Assembly: GCA_030526195.1 (NCBI GenBank)
Contig: JAUNDG010000004.1
Span: 81,467-145,466, forward strand
DNA: 64,000 nucleotides
Reading direction: 5' to 3'
Source of the DNA: Lachnospiraceae bacterium
GTDB lineage: Bacteria > Bacillota > Clostridia > Lachnospirales > Lachnospiraceae
Shown: positions 53,753 through 62,886 of the stretch, piece by piece
Numbering within the stretch: position 1 is the stretch's first letter
Layout of the letters: the number at the start of each line of letters is the position of its first letter
The notes under the pieces: generated by a model
Databases searched by the model: none
What the model saw: only the letters and a program-made list of their open reading frames with translations
Told to the model about the DNA's origin: nothing
Program-made: the position numbers and the translations under genes

Positions 53753-56596
53753 ATGACAGAGACAGAAAGAAAGAAGAAGATAGACCGCCTGGTGGCTCAG
53801 ATGTCCCTGAAAGACAAGATCGCCTTCTGCACGGGGGCGAATTTCTGGCAGACAAAGACTTTTGAGAAGTATGACTTCCCGGCGCTTTTCATGTGCGACG
53901 GCCCGTTGGGGCTGCGGAAGCAGGAGAATACCGGCGACATGCTGGGCATCAATGACTCCCGGCCGGCCACCTGTTTTCCGGCGGAGGTCACCACGGCCTC
54001 AAGCTGGGATCCTTCTCTCACGGAAATGATCGGGCGTGCCATGGCGGAGGAGGCCTGCGACCAGAACGTGGGTCTTGTGCTGGGGCCCGGCGCGAATTTA
54101 AAGCGCAATCCGCTGTGTGGCCGGAATTTTGAGTATTTCAGCGAGGATCCCTATCTTGCCGGGAAAATGGCAGCGGGCTTCATCCGCGGCATGGAAAGCG
54201 AGGGCATCGGATCCTGTCTTAAGCACTTTGCCGTGAATTCCCAGGAGCTGAAGCGCTTCACTTCGGACGGCATTATCGATGACCGCACCCTGCGCGAGCT
54301 GTATCTGACCGCCTTCGAGATCGCGGTGAAGGAGGGGAAGCCCGCCACCCTGATGTGCTCTTACCCGAAGCTTAACGGTATTCACGCCAGTGATCATAAA
54401 GAACTGCTGACGGACATCCTCCGGGATGAATGGGGTTTTGAGGGCATGGTGGTCACCGACTGGGGCGCCATGAACGATCGCATCGAAGGCTTCCGGGCCG
54501 GCTGTGATCTCAACATGCCGGGGGGCAGCAACTACATGGAAAAGGCCGTCAAAGCTGCCGTCGAAAATGGCTCTTTGCCGGCGGAATGCGTCGACAACAG
54601 CGTCCGCCGCATTCTGAACCTGGTTCTCCGCGCCGAGGAGACTCACAAAAAATGGGTTGCCGACGGCCGAAAATGCGACTATGACGCCCACCACGAGCTG
54701 GCGAAGAAAGCCGCCATCGCCGGAGCTGTCCTTTTAAAGAACAATCCTATCGACAAAGGCGCGGCGCTATTTAAAAGTGAGTCTTTGGGTGTTGATTCTT
54801 TTGGAAATGAATCAGTGGGAGCTGTTATTGATGAGAGCAACGGACGTGATCGTACGGTGTCTTATGAAAATGGGCCTGTGAGCGTCGGTAAGAAGATCCT
54901 TCCCCTGCAGGAAGGCACGAAGCTGGCGGTGATTGGAGCCATGGCTAAAAACATGCGCTATCAAGGCGCCGGCTCCAGCCACATCAATGCCACGAAGCTG
55001 AGTGAACCCCTGGATTTCCTGCCGGGGGCTGTTTATGCCGCCGGTTGTGAAGAGCGGGGTGATACCAATGAGGCGTTGATCGCTGAGGCGGTGGAAGCCG
55101 CTAAAGAAGCCGAGGTGGCGGTAGTGTTTGCGGGACTGCCGGGACGTTACGAATCCGAAGGCTTTGACCGAGAGGATATGAACATGCCCGAAGGTCATAA
55201 CCGACTGATCGCAGCCGTGGCTGCCGCTAATCCAAACACCGTTGTCGTCCTCCTTTGCGGCGCCCCTGTGGCATGCCCCTGGGCCGATAATGTCAAGGCC
55301 ATTCTCTACATGGGTCTGCCGGGCCAGGCCGGCGGCGAAGCCATTGCCGATCTTCTTTACGGACGGGCCAATCCCTCAGGCCGACTGGCTGAAAGCTGGC
55401 CATTTTCTTACGAGGATGTGCCCTCTTCAGAGTGTTATTTGAACTGCAGCAAGCATTCCCCCGCTTCAAAGACGCAGAGTCTTAAGCGGGGGTTACGGGG
55501 GAAGCTTGCATCAGCAGGGGTAAAAGCCCCTGCTGATGGGCTACCGAAGGTAGCTGCGGTTCACGAGCAAGTAGAGAAGCGGACAGCGTGCCCTCTGGGT
55601 ATTGCGAGTGTCCGCTTTACAACAGAGGATGCTCTCTATGAAGAAGGGATTTATGTTGGCTATCGGTATTATGACAAAGCCGGCGTTAAGGTCAGATGGC
55701 CCTTTGGCTACGGCCTCAGCTACACAAACTTTGCCTTTAGTGATCTGACAGTAATGACTGCTGACAACGAGGTAAACACTAGACCGCTTTGTACCGCATC
55801 AGAGGATACCGGTGTCGAGACAACCAGCGGAACAACTGATAGCAAAATGCGTTGTCGCTTGTCTGTGACAGTCACCAACACCGGCAATCGCGCCGGCGAC
55901 GTGGTGGTGCCGCTTTATGTAGCAGCCCCGGCATTTTCATCTGACACTTTGCATCGTCCCCTCCGTGAACTGAAGGCTTTTGAGAAAGTCTATCTGGAGG
56001 CCGGAGAGAGCCGGACCATTTTCTTTACTCTTGATGACCGCGCCTTTTCGGTGTGGCATGACGGCGGATGGGTCATTCCGGGTGGCGAATATACCATCAT
56101 CGTCGATACGCCGGATGCATCAGCAACCCCATTTTCAGAATCATCACATAAGACAGGCAGGCTGACAGTCCCCATTGTCATCGACGGCGCCACAATTTCG
56201 GCTCCTGCCTGGCAGAAGGGGAGCTTCTACGAAACCTGCGCCGGCAAACCGCAGCAGGCGGAATGGGAGGCCATGCTCGGACGAAAATACGAGCCGCCGA
56301 AGAAACCGGTCAAAGGTGAGTTCACCATGGAAAGCACCGTGGAGGATATGAAAGACCACAGCTTTGTCATGAAGATCATGTACAACATTGCGGTGAATAA
56401 AGTGGCGAAGCGGTTTGATGGCGCGTCAGATGAAGACAATCCGGAATTCAAGATGTTTCTGGCCTCTTCCGTCGGCGGTCCGATCCGCTCCATGCAGATC
56501 TCGGGCGGTTTGAAAGACGGTATCATGCAGGGACTCGTGGAAATGGCTAACGGCCATTATCTCAAGGGGCTCTGGCGGATGATCATCGGCCGTTGA
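53753..56596 (+). CDS. Glycoside hydrolase family 3 beta-glucosidase, with repeat-derived insertion
   Basis: 947 residues, no signal peptide, so cytoplasmic. The N-terminal GH3 barrel has the nucleophile aspartate in GFEGMVVTDWGAMNDR (about 240) and KHFAVNSQELKRFTSD. The second GH3 domain (about 330-660) has QGAGSSHINATKLSEP and FAGLPGRYESEGFDRE. A fibronectin-like domain follows (about 700-790). Residues about 564-623 (55441-55620) are translated from an inserted 180-base dispersed repeat, between PFSYEDVPSSECY and the usual YEEGIYVGYRYYDKAGV. The frame is kept. The insertion may sit in a surface loop; activity is unproven. ATG 53753 is chosen over 53723. Confidence 0.88.
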   Translation: MTETERKKKIDRLVAQMSLKDKIAFCTGANFWQTKTFEKYDFPALFMCDGPLGLRKQENTGDMLGINDSRPATCFPAEVTTASSWDPSLTEMIGRAMAEEACDQNVGLVLGPGANLKRNPLCGRNFEYFSEDPYLAGKMAAGFIRGMESEGIGSCLKHFAVNSQELKRFTSDGIIDDRTLRELYLTAFEIAVKEGKPATLMCSYPKLNGIHASDHKELLTDILRDEWGFEGMVVTDWGAMNDRIEGFRAGCDLNMPGGSNYMEKAVKAAVENGSLPAECVDNSVRRILNLVLRAEETHKKWVADGRKCDYDAHHELAKKAAIAGAVLLKNNPIDKGAALFKSESLGVDSFGNESVGAVIDESNGRDRTVSYENGPVSVGKKILPLQEGTKLAVIGAMAKNMRYQGAGSSHINATKLSEPLDFLPGAVYAAGCEERGDTNEALIAEAVEAAKEAEVAVVFAGLPGRYESEGFDREDMNMPEGHNRLIAAVAAANPNTVVVLLCGAPVACPWADNVKAILYMGLPGQAGGEAIADLLYGRANPSGRLAESWPFSYEDVPSSECYLNCSKHSPASKTQSLKRGLRGKLASAGVKAPADGLPKVAAVHEQVEKRTACPLGIASVRFTTEDALYEEGIYVGYRYYDKAGVKVRWPFGYGLSYTNFAFSDLTVMTADNEVNTRPLCTASEDTGVETTSGTTDSKMRCRLSVTVTNTGNRAGDVVVPLYVAAPAFSSDTLHRPLRELKAFEKVYLEAGESRTIFFTLDDRAFSVWHDGGWVIPGGEYTIIVDTPDASATPFSESSHKTGRLTVPIVIDGATISAPAWQKGSFYETCAGKPQQAEWEAMLGRKYEPPKKPVKGEFTMESTVEDMKDHSFVMKIMYNIAVNKVAKRFDGASDEDNPEFKMFLASSVGGPIRSMQISGGLKDGIMQGLVEMANGHYLKGLWRMIIGR
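55441..55620 (+). repeat. Large structured repeat, copy C, inserted in frame in a CDS
   Basis: Exactly 180 bases (60 codons), GAACTGCAGCAAGC to GTGTCCGCTTTAC. It has all four stems: the CCCGCTT-type/AAGCGGGGG stem, CATCAGCAGGGG/CCCCTGCTGATG, GCTACC/GGTAGC, and AAGCGGACA/TGTCCGCTT. The peptide it encodes appears almost unchanged in the same frame of copy A at 16494. Confidence 0.85.
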
Positions 56597-56655
56597 AAAT
56601 AAAGAGGTTGAAAATGAAGGTAATCTGAAAGATATACGGAAGCAGCATCTCTTCA

Positions 56656-56688
56656 TTGCTACTGTATCATTATAATGATATAGTAGCA
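56656..56688 (+). promoter_or_regulatory. Promoter-operator of the DUF3990/Xre pair
   Basis: A 32-bp palindrome (56657-56688) with one mismatched pair; arms begin TGCTACTGTATCAT and end ATGATATAGTAGCA. A promoter fits inside it: TTGCTA (56656-56661), 17 bases, TATAGT (56679-56684); TATAAT at 56671 is an alternative -10. It is likely autoregulated by the Xre-type protein. Confidence 0.75.
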
Positions 56689-56705
56689 GTGAGGAGGTGC
56701 TGCTT

Positions 56706-57383
56706 ATGATTTTATATCACGGATCCCGGGTGATCGTTGAAACACCGGTTTATGGGGCGGGCTCTGAGCACAATGACTACGGCAGAGGATTCTACTGCAC
56801 AGAGGATGTGGACCTGGCAAAAGAGTGGTCCTGCCCGGTGGCATCCGATGGTTTTGTCAATCAGTATGACCTGGATATGAACGGTCTTCGCATTTTGAAT
56901 CTGGGGAAAGAACCCTACCACATCCTCAACTGGATCGCTATTCTTTTGAAGAATCGCGTCTTTTTGAAGACAACACCTTTGGCGATCAAAGCCTATCAGT
57001 ATATTGTGGAAACATTTTTGCCGGACACGACGAATTATGATGTGATCAGGGGTTATCGGGCTGATGACTCATATTTTGCCTATGCCAAGGATTTTCTCAG
57101 CAATGCCATTTCCGTGGGACAGCTCAGACAGGCCATGACGCTTGGAGAACTGGGCGAACAGATTGTATTGATCAGTCCAAAAGCGTTTTCGCAGATTCAT
57201 TTTCAAAAATGTATCATAGCGGACGGGAGTTTCTATCACGGGGCGAGGCAGCGCCGGGAAGTGAGGGCTCGCAATGCCTATCTTGACAACCATGGCCTGG
57301 CATTTCAGCTTGAAAATGAGGATCTCTACGTGCGAGATATCCTGAATCAGGGGGTGAAAAATGATGATCCGCGCTTACGATGA
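56706..57383 (+). CDS. DUF3990 protein, ADP-ribosyltransferase-like toxin candidate
   Basis: 225 residues. The N-terminus has the DUF3990 signature LYHGSRVIVETPVYGAG then DYGRGFYCTEDVDLAKEW, which resembles the HGS/GRGFY strands of ART-fold enzymes. The middle includes YDVIRGYRADDSYFAYAKDFLS and LGELGEQIVLISPKAF. Proteins of this family are often encoded with an Xre-type partner as toxin-antitoxin-like modules. ATG 56706 has GAGGAGG 8 bases upstream. It overlaps the next gene by 23 bases. The toxin role is inference from fold and context. Confidence 0.78.
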   Translation: MILYHGSRVIVETPVYGAGSEHNDYGRGFYCTEDVDLAKEWSCPVASDGFVNQYDLDMNGLRILNLGKEPYHILNWIAILLKNRVFLKTTPLAIKAYQYIVETFLPDTTNYDVIRGYRADDSYFAYAKDFLSNAISVGQLRQAMTLGELGEQIVLISPKAFSQIHFQKCIIADGSFYHGARQRREVRARNAYLDNHGLAFQLENEDLYVRDILNQGVKNDDPRLR

Positions 57384-57996
57384 GGTGTTTCTGGGCGATG
57401 CCATGGAGAATCTGGGATGGGCTGTTGATTATGCGGTTCATGGTTTGAAAATGGACGGGCAGGCATTTCTCGACAGATTTCTTGTCAGCGAGTTTTCCGA
57501 GCGCTTTGAGATGGGGGATGTGTGTGTGATTTCGGGGATGTCCGGGATCGAGCTGGCGCGTAAGGTGCTGACGCAGTGTGGTCAGATGTTGCCGGCTTAT
57601 GAGGAATATATTGAATTTGGACGGTCCTCTGATTTTTGGATCGGATGGATTCTGGCGTATTACCAGTGGTATGTCAACAAATCATTTTCGGTGATTTTGT
57701 CTTGTCTGACATACGAGACCCTGGATCGCCTTTATGGGGTGCTTCATGAGGCCGATCCGTCGAAATCGGTGGAAGTGTTTGACGAACTGATGCGCAAGCG
57801 GCAGGAGACCCGACTGGCGGCTTATCGAAAGGCCCTGGGGCTTTCGCAATCGCAGCTGGCGGCGGCAGCGGGAGTGTCTGTTCGTTCAATCCAGCTTTAC
57901 GAACAGCGCAAAAATGATATTCATCATGCGCAGTACAATCACTTGCAAAATCTGGCGAGGGTGCTCGGCTGCCGGGTGGAGGATTTGATGGAGTGA
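57361..57996 (+). CDS. Xre-type protein, antitoxin candidate of the DUF3990 pair
   Basis: 211 residues. The C-terminal 65 residues are a Cro/C1-type helix-turn-helix (YRKALGLSQSQLAAAAGVSV, RSIQLYEQRKNDIHHAQ). The N-terminal 140 residues are helical, contain WIGWILAYYQWYVNKSF, and probably bind the toxin. The gene overlaps the toxin gene by 23 bases. The DNA-binding domain, with the 32-bp palindrome at the operon promoter, suggests autorepression. Confidence 0.8.
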   Translation: MMIRAYDEVFLGDAMENLGWAVDYAVHGLKMDGQAFLDRFLVSEFSERFEMGDVCVISGMSGIELARKVLTQCGQMLPAYEEYIEFGRSSDFWIGWILAYYQWYVNKSFSVILSCLTYETLDRLYGVLHEADPSKSVEVFDELMRKRQETRLAAYRKALGLSQSQLAAAAGVSVRSIQLYEQRKNDIHHAQYNHLQNLARVLGCRVEDLME

Positions 57997-58039
57997 GGGT
58001 GCGAAACTGCGAATGAGTTATTCGCCATATGATAAAAAA

Positions 58040-58082
58040 CGGTATCGATGATAGATAATCTGTCATCGATACCGCTTTTTTT
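58040..58082 (+). terminator. Terminator of the DUF3990/Xre operon
   Basis: GGTATCGATGA/TCATCGATACC stem, 11-base loop, then CGCTTTTTTTG. It also faces the reverse selenium genes. Confidence 0.85.
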
Positions 58083-58136
58083 GTTTCGTTGTGTGTGACA
58101 AGGCCGTCCGGCCATCCGTCAAGGACCCTTGCCGAT

Positions 58137-58376
58137 TTACACCAGCATAAGCTCGGTTTCTGCCTGATAGGGCAGGTCATTGGCTTTGACCACATCCATC
58201 AGCAGGTCCCGGTCCTCCTTAAGGGACTTCCAGGCCAGACCGCAGCCGGCTGTAATCTCCCGGGGCACGGGAATGAGGCGTCCCGGCACTTTGTTGTCTA
58301 ACAGACATTTTTCGGCCTTCATGGCCTGAGTCGTGGTCGCAAAGGAGAGGACCACGGAAGGTTTCTTTTCTCTCAT
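58137..58376 (-). CDS. DUF3343 putative Se/S carrier-like protein
   Basis: 79 residues. DUF3343 marks are VVLSFATTTQAMKAEKCLLDN, RLIPVPREITAGCGLAWK with a conserved cysteine, and a C-terminal helix. The family sits with yedF and selD in many anaerobes and is proposed to carry sulfur or selenium. It lies 15 bases after yedF. Confidence 0.88.
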   Translation of the reverse strand: MREKKPSVVLSFATTTQAMKAEKCLLDNKVPGRLIPVPREITAGCGLAWKSLKEDRDLLMDVVKANDLPYQAETELMLV

Positions 58377-58391
58377 AATGCTATCGAAGGC

Positions 58392-59009
58392 TTACGGACG
58401 GATGATGAGATCGGCACCGCTGAGCTTTTCAACGATGACGTACATATTGGTGACTTCGCCCACAGCCAGTTTTTCCTTCAGACCGAAGAAATCAAGGCAG
58501 GTGCCGCAGGTCAGGATCTCAACGCCTTCAGCGGCCATAGCCTTCAGATCTTCCAGAGCCGGAGAGTCTTCGCAGGTGATGGAAGCCCCGCCGTTGTAGC
58601 AGAGAATAGTATCCGGCAGCACATCCTGCTGGCTCAGCGCGTAAATGAAGCCCTTCAGCAGGTTCTTGCCCAGCTGTTCGCCGCCTTCGCCCATATGGTC
58701 GGCGGAGATCTGAACCACGATTTTCTTCTTGCGCGGTGTGATATCGCAGGCTTCGTAAACAGTATCGTCGGCGTCATCGGCAGCAGCGCCTTCGCCGATC
58801 ACCATGGTGACCTTGAATTCATTGGGGCCCAGCTGTTCGGAAGTGGCTTCATAGCCCTTGACAGAGGCCATTTTCTTAAGGTTCTGAACGGCGATTTCGT
58901 TGTCGACCAGTGTTTCGACTGTGCCGGCGCCGTTTAATTCCTTGATGGCATTTTTTGTTTTTACAACGGGAATCGGGCAGGCATCGCCCATAGCATTGAC
59001 CTGGATCAT
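58392..59009 (-). CDS. yedF: Selenium metabolism protein YedF
   Basis: 205 residues. The N-terminal TusA/SirA-like domain (about 1-72) starts IQVNAMGDACPIPVVKTKNA with the conserved CPxP cysteine. The C-terminal DsrE-like domain (about 95-200) includes VVQISADHMGEGGEQLGKNL and GVEILTCGTCLDFFGL. It is thought to handle selenium for SelD or selenoprotein synthesis. It lies between selD and the DUF3343 gene on the same strand, 213 bases after selD. The gap holds a CATTTCC/GAAAATG hairpin and a GGCC-rich inverted repeat. Confidence 0.92.
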   Translation of the reverse strand: MIQVNAMGDACPIPVVKTKNAIKELNGAGTVETLVDNEIAVQNLKKMASVKGYEATSEQLGPNEFKVTMVIGEGAAADDADDTVYEACDITPRKKKIVVQISADHMGEGGEQLGKNLLKGFIYALSQQDVLPDTILCYNGGASITCEDSPALEDLKAMAAEGVEILTCGTCLDFFGLKEKLAVGEVTNMYVIVEKLSGADLIIRP

Positions 59010-59065
59010 AGTGTCTCTCCTTTTTTATAAAGTGATCGCCCGGCGGGGTTTTGGCCGAAAAACTC

Positions 59066-59081
59066 ATTTCCTTTAGAAAAT
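59066..59081. repeat. CATTTCC/GAAAATG hairpin between selD and yedF
   Basis: Short hairpin of the dispersed family also seen at 27, 10422 and 42999. The remaining selD-yedF gap (59010-59222) shows no gene. Confidence 0.4.
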
Positions 59082-59222
59082 GGGTCTCCCGAGGCCCTCC
59101 GTGTTACGGCCGGAGCGTCAGGTTCTTGTATTGTGATGGCGTTGATGTAACGGTAGATCGTGACTTTTGTCAGGGGTCATGAAAAATGGCCATCGTCTGA
59201 TGTTGTCGCTTGTCAGACGAGA

Positions 59223-60251
59223 TTATCCTATGACGCGGATCTCGGTGTCACATTTGTCGATGATGGTACCGACGATGGCAGCCGGCAGCCCCATTTCCTG
59301 AAGTTCGGCCTCCAGCTTGTCTGCATCCTCAGGGGCAACGGCAATGAGCAGGCCGCCGGAGGTCTGGGGATCGAAGAGGACCTCCTCCATGGAGAAGGGC
59401 ACATTTTCGAAGGTGACGAAGGGACCGGTGTAATTACGGTTTCGCTGGGCCGCAGCTGTCAGCAGGAACTCATCGGCATAATCCCGGGCTTCCGGGAAAT
59501 GCGGCACTTTGTCGGCCTCGATGATGCAGGAGTTTTTGCCGTCCATCATTTCGTGGAGATGGCCCAGGAAGCTGAAACCGGTCACGTCAGTGCAGGCGTG
59601 GATGGTGTACTTCCGGGCGGCCAGAGCGGCGTATTTATTGAGGGTTGTCATGGAATCGAGCGCAGCGTTCATGGCTTCCGGTGAGGCTTCGCCCACACGG
59701 TTGGCGGTGCAGATGATGCCCACGCCCAGGCGCTTGGTCAGGATCAGCTTGTCCCCGGGCTGACCGCCGTTGTTGGCATAGATCTTATCCGGGTGTACGG
59801 TGCCCATGACAGACAGGCCGTATTTGACATCGGTGTCGGCGATGGAATGACCGCCTACCAGAGTGCCGCCGGCCTCGATGACCTTTTCGCTGCCGCCCCG
59901 CATGATCTCACCCAGGATATTGAGATCCATGGTTTCCGGGAAGCAGACGATGTTGAGGGCCGTTTTCACTTCGCCGCCCATGGCGTAAATATCGCTTAAG
60001 GCATTGGTGGCCGCGACTTTACCAAAGGTATAGGGGTCGTCCACCATCGGCGGGAAGAAGTCCAGGGTCTGAACGATGGCCACATCGTCGGCCACTTTAT
60101 AAACGGCCGCGTCATCCTTGCTGTCAAAGCCGATGAGGAGATTGTCATCCTTTTCGGCCTTCGGCAGCCGGCTCAGTACCCGGTCCAGAATGCCGGCACC
60201 CAGCTTGGCTGTACAGCCGCCGCCTTTACAGAAAACGATTTTTTCTTCCAT
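59223..60251 (-). CDS. selD: Selenide, water dikinase
   Basis: 342 residues. It makes selenophosphate from selenide and ATP. The N-terminal catalytic site is [13 protein letters not shown], with Cys13 (codon TGT, not selenocysteine) and Lys16. Further marks: [56 protein letters not shown], and [12 protein letters not shown]. Its presence implies selenoproteins or selenouridine tRNA in this organism; selA, selB and tRNA-Sec are not in the window. It leads the reverse selD-yedF-DUF3343 group. Confidence 0.96.
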   Translation of the reverse strand: MEEKIVFCKGGGCTAKLGAGILDRVLSRLPKAEKDDNLLIGFDSKDDAAVYKVADDVAIVQTLDFFPPMVDDPYTFGKVAATNALSDIYAMGGEVKTALNIVCFPETMDLNILGEIMRGGSEKVIEAGGTLVGGHSIADTDVKYGLSVMGTVHPDKIYANNGGQPGDKLILTKRLGVGIICTANRVGEASPEAMNAALDSMTTLNKYAALAARKYTIHACTDVTGFSFLGHLHEMMDGKNSCIIEADKVPHFPEARDYADEFLLTAAAQRNRNYTGPFVTFENVPFSMEEVLFDPQTSGGLLIAVAPEDADKLEAELQEMGLPAAIVGTIIDKCDTEIRVIG

Positions 60252-60604
60252 AAATCAGTCTCTTTTCCATGTGATAGTTGTGTTAATGCAAGTTTCAGAA
60301 AATTATAACACGGCTAAATTATTTTTGAAAGATTTATAGCAGGAGAGCGGGTTTCTATAGGTATTTGCAATGAATAAGGCGGTAAGAACAGTGAATTGTA
60401 ATATATAACACATTGTCCAGTATTGTTTATTGCAAACACCAAAAATTAGTTATTGTATACAAAAAACAGTACATAATGCAATTGAATATAAGCACTGTTT
60501 GTGTTAGAGTACAATCAGGTGAGAAGTTGGCTTGTCTTTTTTCAGACAAATCCAAAAAGCCAAAGTTCGCCTGCTTATTTGTCCATATAAGTGGGAGGTA
60601 CAGT
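60252..60604 (+). other. 353-base gap with a pyrophosphatase leader hairpin
   Basis: AT-rich divergent region without a credible gene. Near 60533-60576 a nested hairpin forms: outer TTGGCTT/AAGCCAA and inner TTGTCT/AGACAA, just before the GGGAGG of the pyrophosphatase gene. Promoter candidates (CATAAT near 60472, TACAAT near 60510) lack clear -35 boxes. Confidence 0.4.
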
Positions 60605-62734
60605 ATGAGTAACTCAATAATCTATTATGCCGTCCTGGCAGTCGTTGTAGTGGCATTGGTCTATGTCCTTTTTAACTTCCTGAAAGTTAAAAAAATGAGC
60701 GAAGGCACAGACGATATGGTCGAAATGGCCGGCATCATCAGAAGCGGCGCAGCCACGTTTCTGAAGTCAGAATTCAAGATCATTGTCATTGTTGACATTG
60801 TTCTGGCTGTTGTTTTCAGCCTTTTCATCGAGGCTACCAGTGGTTTGACATTCCTTCTCGGCGGTCTGATGAGCAGCCTTGTCTGCATCATCGGTATGAG
60901 AAGCGCCACTTATGCTAATGTTCGTACAGCCAACAAGGCTCGCGAAACCATGAACATTGGCGAAACAGTTAAAGCAGCTCTCTGCGGCGGCAGCGTCAGC
61001 GGTTTTGCTGTTCAGGGCTTTGGTCTTCTTGGCCTCATTCTCATCCTGATCATCGGTGGTGTTGATCCGCACGCCACAGGCTCCGGTATCATCACAGGTT
61101 TCCCCTGCAACCCGACAATCATGCGCATCACAACTTATTCACTGGGTTGTTCAATCGTTGCTATGTTCAACCGTGTTGCCGGTGGTAACTACACAAAGGC
61201 TGCCGATATTTCTTCCGATATCCTGGCTAAGATCCGTCACGACATGCCGGAAGATGACAGCCGTGTGCCGAACGTCATCGCCGACTTCATCGGTGACAAC
61301 GTTAACGATATCGCCGGTAACTGCTCTGACCTTCTGGAAAGCTTCGTGGCTACCATCGCAGCTTCCATCATGATCGCTGTTGCTCTGTTCGTCGGCGGCA
61401 ATGCCGGTATCTCTGATGAGATGTTCAACAGAATGATCCTGTTCCCGGTCATCCTGGCCGGTGTTGGTCTGATCGGTTGTCTTGTCGGTCTGACATTTGC
61501 TTCTCTTCGTAAGATGGGCGATGACCCGTCTATGGAACTTAACCTGGCGACATGGATTTCTGCCGGTCTGACAGTTATCCTGGGTCTGGTTGCCTGCTAC
61601 ATGGTCTTTGGCCAGGGCGGCTTCGTGATCCCGGCTATGAAGCTTGGTTGGATTTCTCCGTGGGTTTCCAGTATCCTGGGTATCGCTTCCGGTATCGCTA
61701 TCGGCAGCATCACAGAATACTACACCAGCGATAAATACGCTCCGACAAAGAAACTGGCTGAAATGGCTACAGAAGGTGAAGCCTTTGTTATCACAAAGGG
61801 CGACGCCATCGGTTCCCGTTCCTGTCTGTATCCGATCCTTCTGATCGGTGTTTCACTTCTGATCTCCGGCAGCATCTGCGGTACATATGGCATCGCCATT
61901 TCCGCTCTTGGTATGCTGTCCTTCGTAGGCGCTACAGTTTCTATCGACGCCTTCGGTCCGATCGCCGACAACGCCGGCGGTCTGGCAGAATCCTGCCACC
62001 TGGATCCCAAGGTCCGTGTTATCACTGACAAGCTTGACTCTGTCGGTAACACAACAGCCGCTATCGGCAAGGGCTTCGCTATCGGTTCAGCTGCTTTCGC
62101 CGCTGTTTCCCTGATCGTTGCTTATGTTGGTAACTATACAGCCAGAGGCGAAGAGCCGATGCTGAACATGGCTTCCTTCATCGTTGTCGCCGGTGGTCTG
62201 ATCGGTGGCGCTCTGATCGAATTCTTCTCAGCTATGCTGACTGACAACACCATCGACGCTGCCAAGATCATGGCTGACGAAGGTGACAAGATGCTGTCTA
62301 TCCCGGGTGTCCTTGAAGGCACAGTAAAACCGGATTACAACAAGATGATCGCTATGGCTGCCAACGAAGCTCTGAAGAAGATGGTTGTGCCGTCACTGCT
62401 GTCCATCCTGATCCCGGTTGTCGGCGGTCTGCTCTTCGGTGTTCAGTTCGTCGGCGGTCTTCTGATCGGTGCTACTATCACAGCTATCCCGAGAGCCCTG
62501 TTCATGGGTAACTCCGGTGGTGCCTTCGATAACGCTAAGAAGTACATCGAAAGCGGTGCCCTTCAGGGTCACGGCAAAGGTACAGCCGCTCACAAAGCTG
62601 CTGTTACCGGCGACACAGTCGGCGACACAAGAAAAGACGTTGTCGGCGTTGCTCTCGATATCTTCATCAAGAGTATGTCAACAGTAGCCAACACACTGGC
62701 TTCACTGTTCATCACAATCTCTCTGATCAAGTAA
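60605..62734 (+). CDS. hppA: Membrane-bound ion-pumping pyrophosphatase
   Basis: 709 residues with about 16 membrane helices. It couples PPi hydrolysis to H+ or Na+ export. Active-site motifs: AADISSDILAKIRHDMPEDD (canonically DVGADLVGK, here diverged), IADFIGDNVNDIAGNCSDL, and DNAGGLAE near the C-terminal half. GNTTAAIGKGFAIGSAA, with Ala rather than Lys, points to the K+-dependent class. Whether it pumps H+ or Na+ cannot be decided by eye. I start at ATG 60605 with GGGAGG upstream; the 64-codon extension covers the leader hairpin. Codon use is strongly biased, as in highly expressed genes. Confidence 0.93.
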   Translation: MSNSIIYYAVLAVVVVALVYVLFNFLKVKKMSEGTDDMVEMAGIIRSGAATFLKSEFKIIVIVDIVLAVVFSLFIEATSGLTFLLGGLMSSLVCIIGMRSATYANVRTANKARETMNIGETVKAALCGGSVSGFAVQGFGLLGLILILIIGGVDPHATGSGIITGFPCNPTIMRITTYSLGCSIVAMFNRVAGGNYTKAADISSDILAKIRHDMPEDDSRVPNVIADFIGDNVNDIAGNCSDLLESFVATIAASIMIAVALFVGGNAGISDEMFNRMILFPVILAGVGLIGCLVGLTFASLRKMGDDPSMELNLATWISAGLTVILGLVACYMVFGQGGFVIPAMKLGWISPWVSSILGIASGIAIGSITEYYTSDKYAPTKKLAEMATEGEAFVITKGDAIGSRSCLYPILLIGVSLLISGSICGTYGIAISALGMLSFVGATVSIDAFGPIADNAGGLAESCHLDPKVRVITDKLDSVGNTTAAIGKGFAIGSAAFAAVSLIVAYVGNYTARGEEPMLNMASFIVVAGGLIGGALIEFFSAMLTDNTIDAAKIMADEGDKMLSIPGVLEGTVKPDYNKMIAMAANEALKKMVVPSLLSILIPVVGGLLFGVQFVGGLLIGATITAIPRALFMGNSGGAFDNAKKYIESGALQGHGKGTAAHKAAVTGDTVGDTRKDVVGVALDIFIKSMSTVANTLASLFITISLIK

Positions 62735-62774
62735 TTGGCGGAAGAAGATTCATTCAATATCAAGTAAAAGATAG

Positions 62775-62809
62775 CCGGGCGGTTGGAGATATCCAGCCGC
62801 CCGGTTTTT
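62775..62809 (+). terminator. Pyrophosphatase gene terminator
   Basis: 13-bp stem CCGGGCGGTTGGA/TCCAGCCGCCCGG with one G-T-type mismatch, 4-base loop, then T5. Confidence 0.88.
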
Positions 62810-62886
62810 CATGCTTGTTTGTTTCTTGGATTGATCAGTGTTTATCAAGCTTTTGGGGTGTTGCGCGCCGAATGGCGCGATGAAAT

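Noticed and set aside
59223-60251. Selenocysteine in SelD
   Set aside because: The position often occupied by selenocysteine is a TGT cysteine codon here; no in-frame TGA is present.
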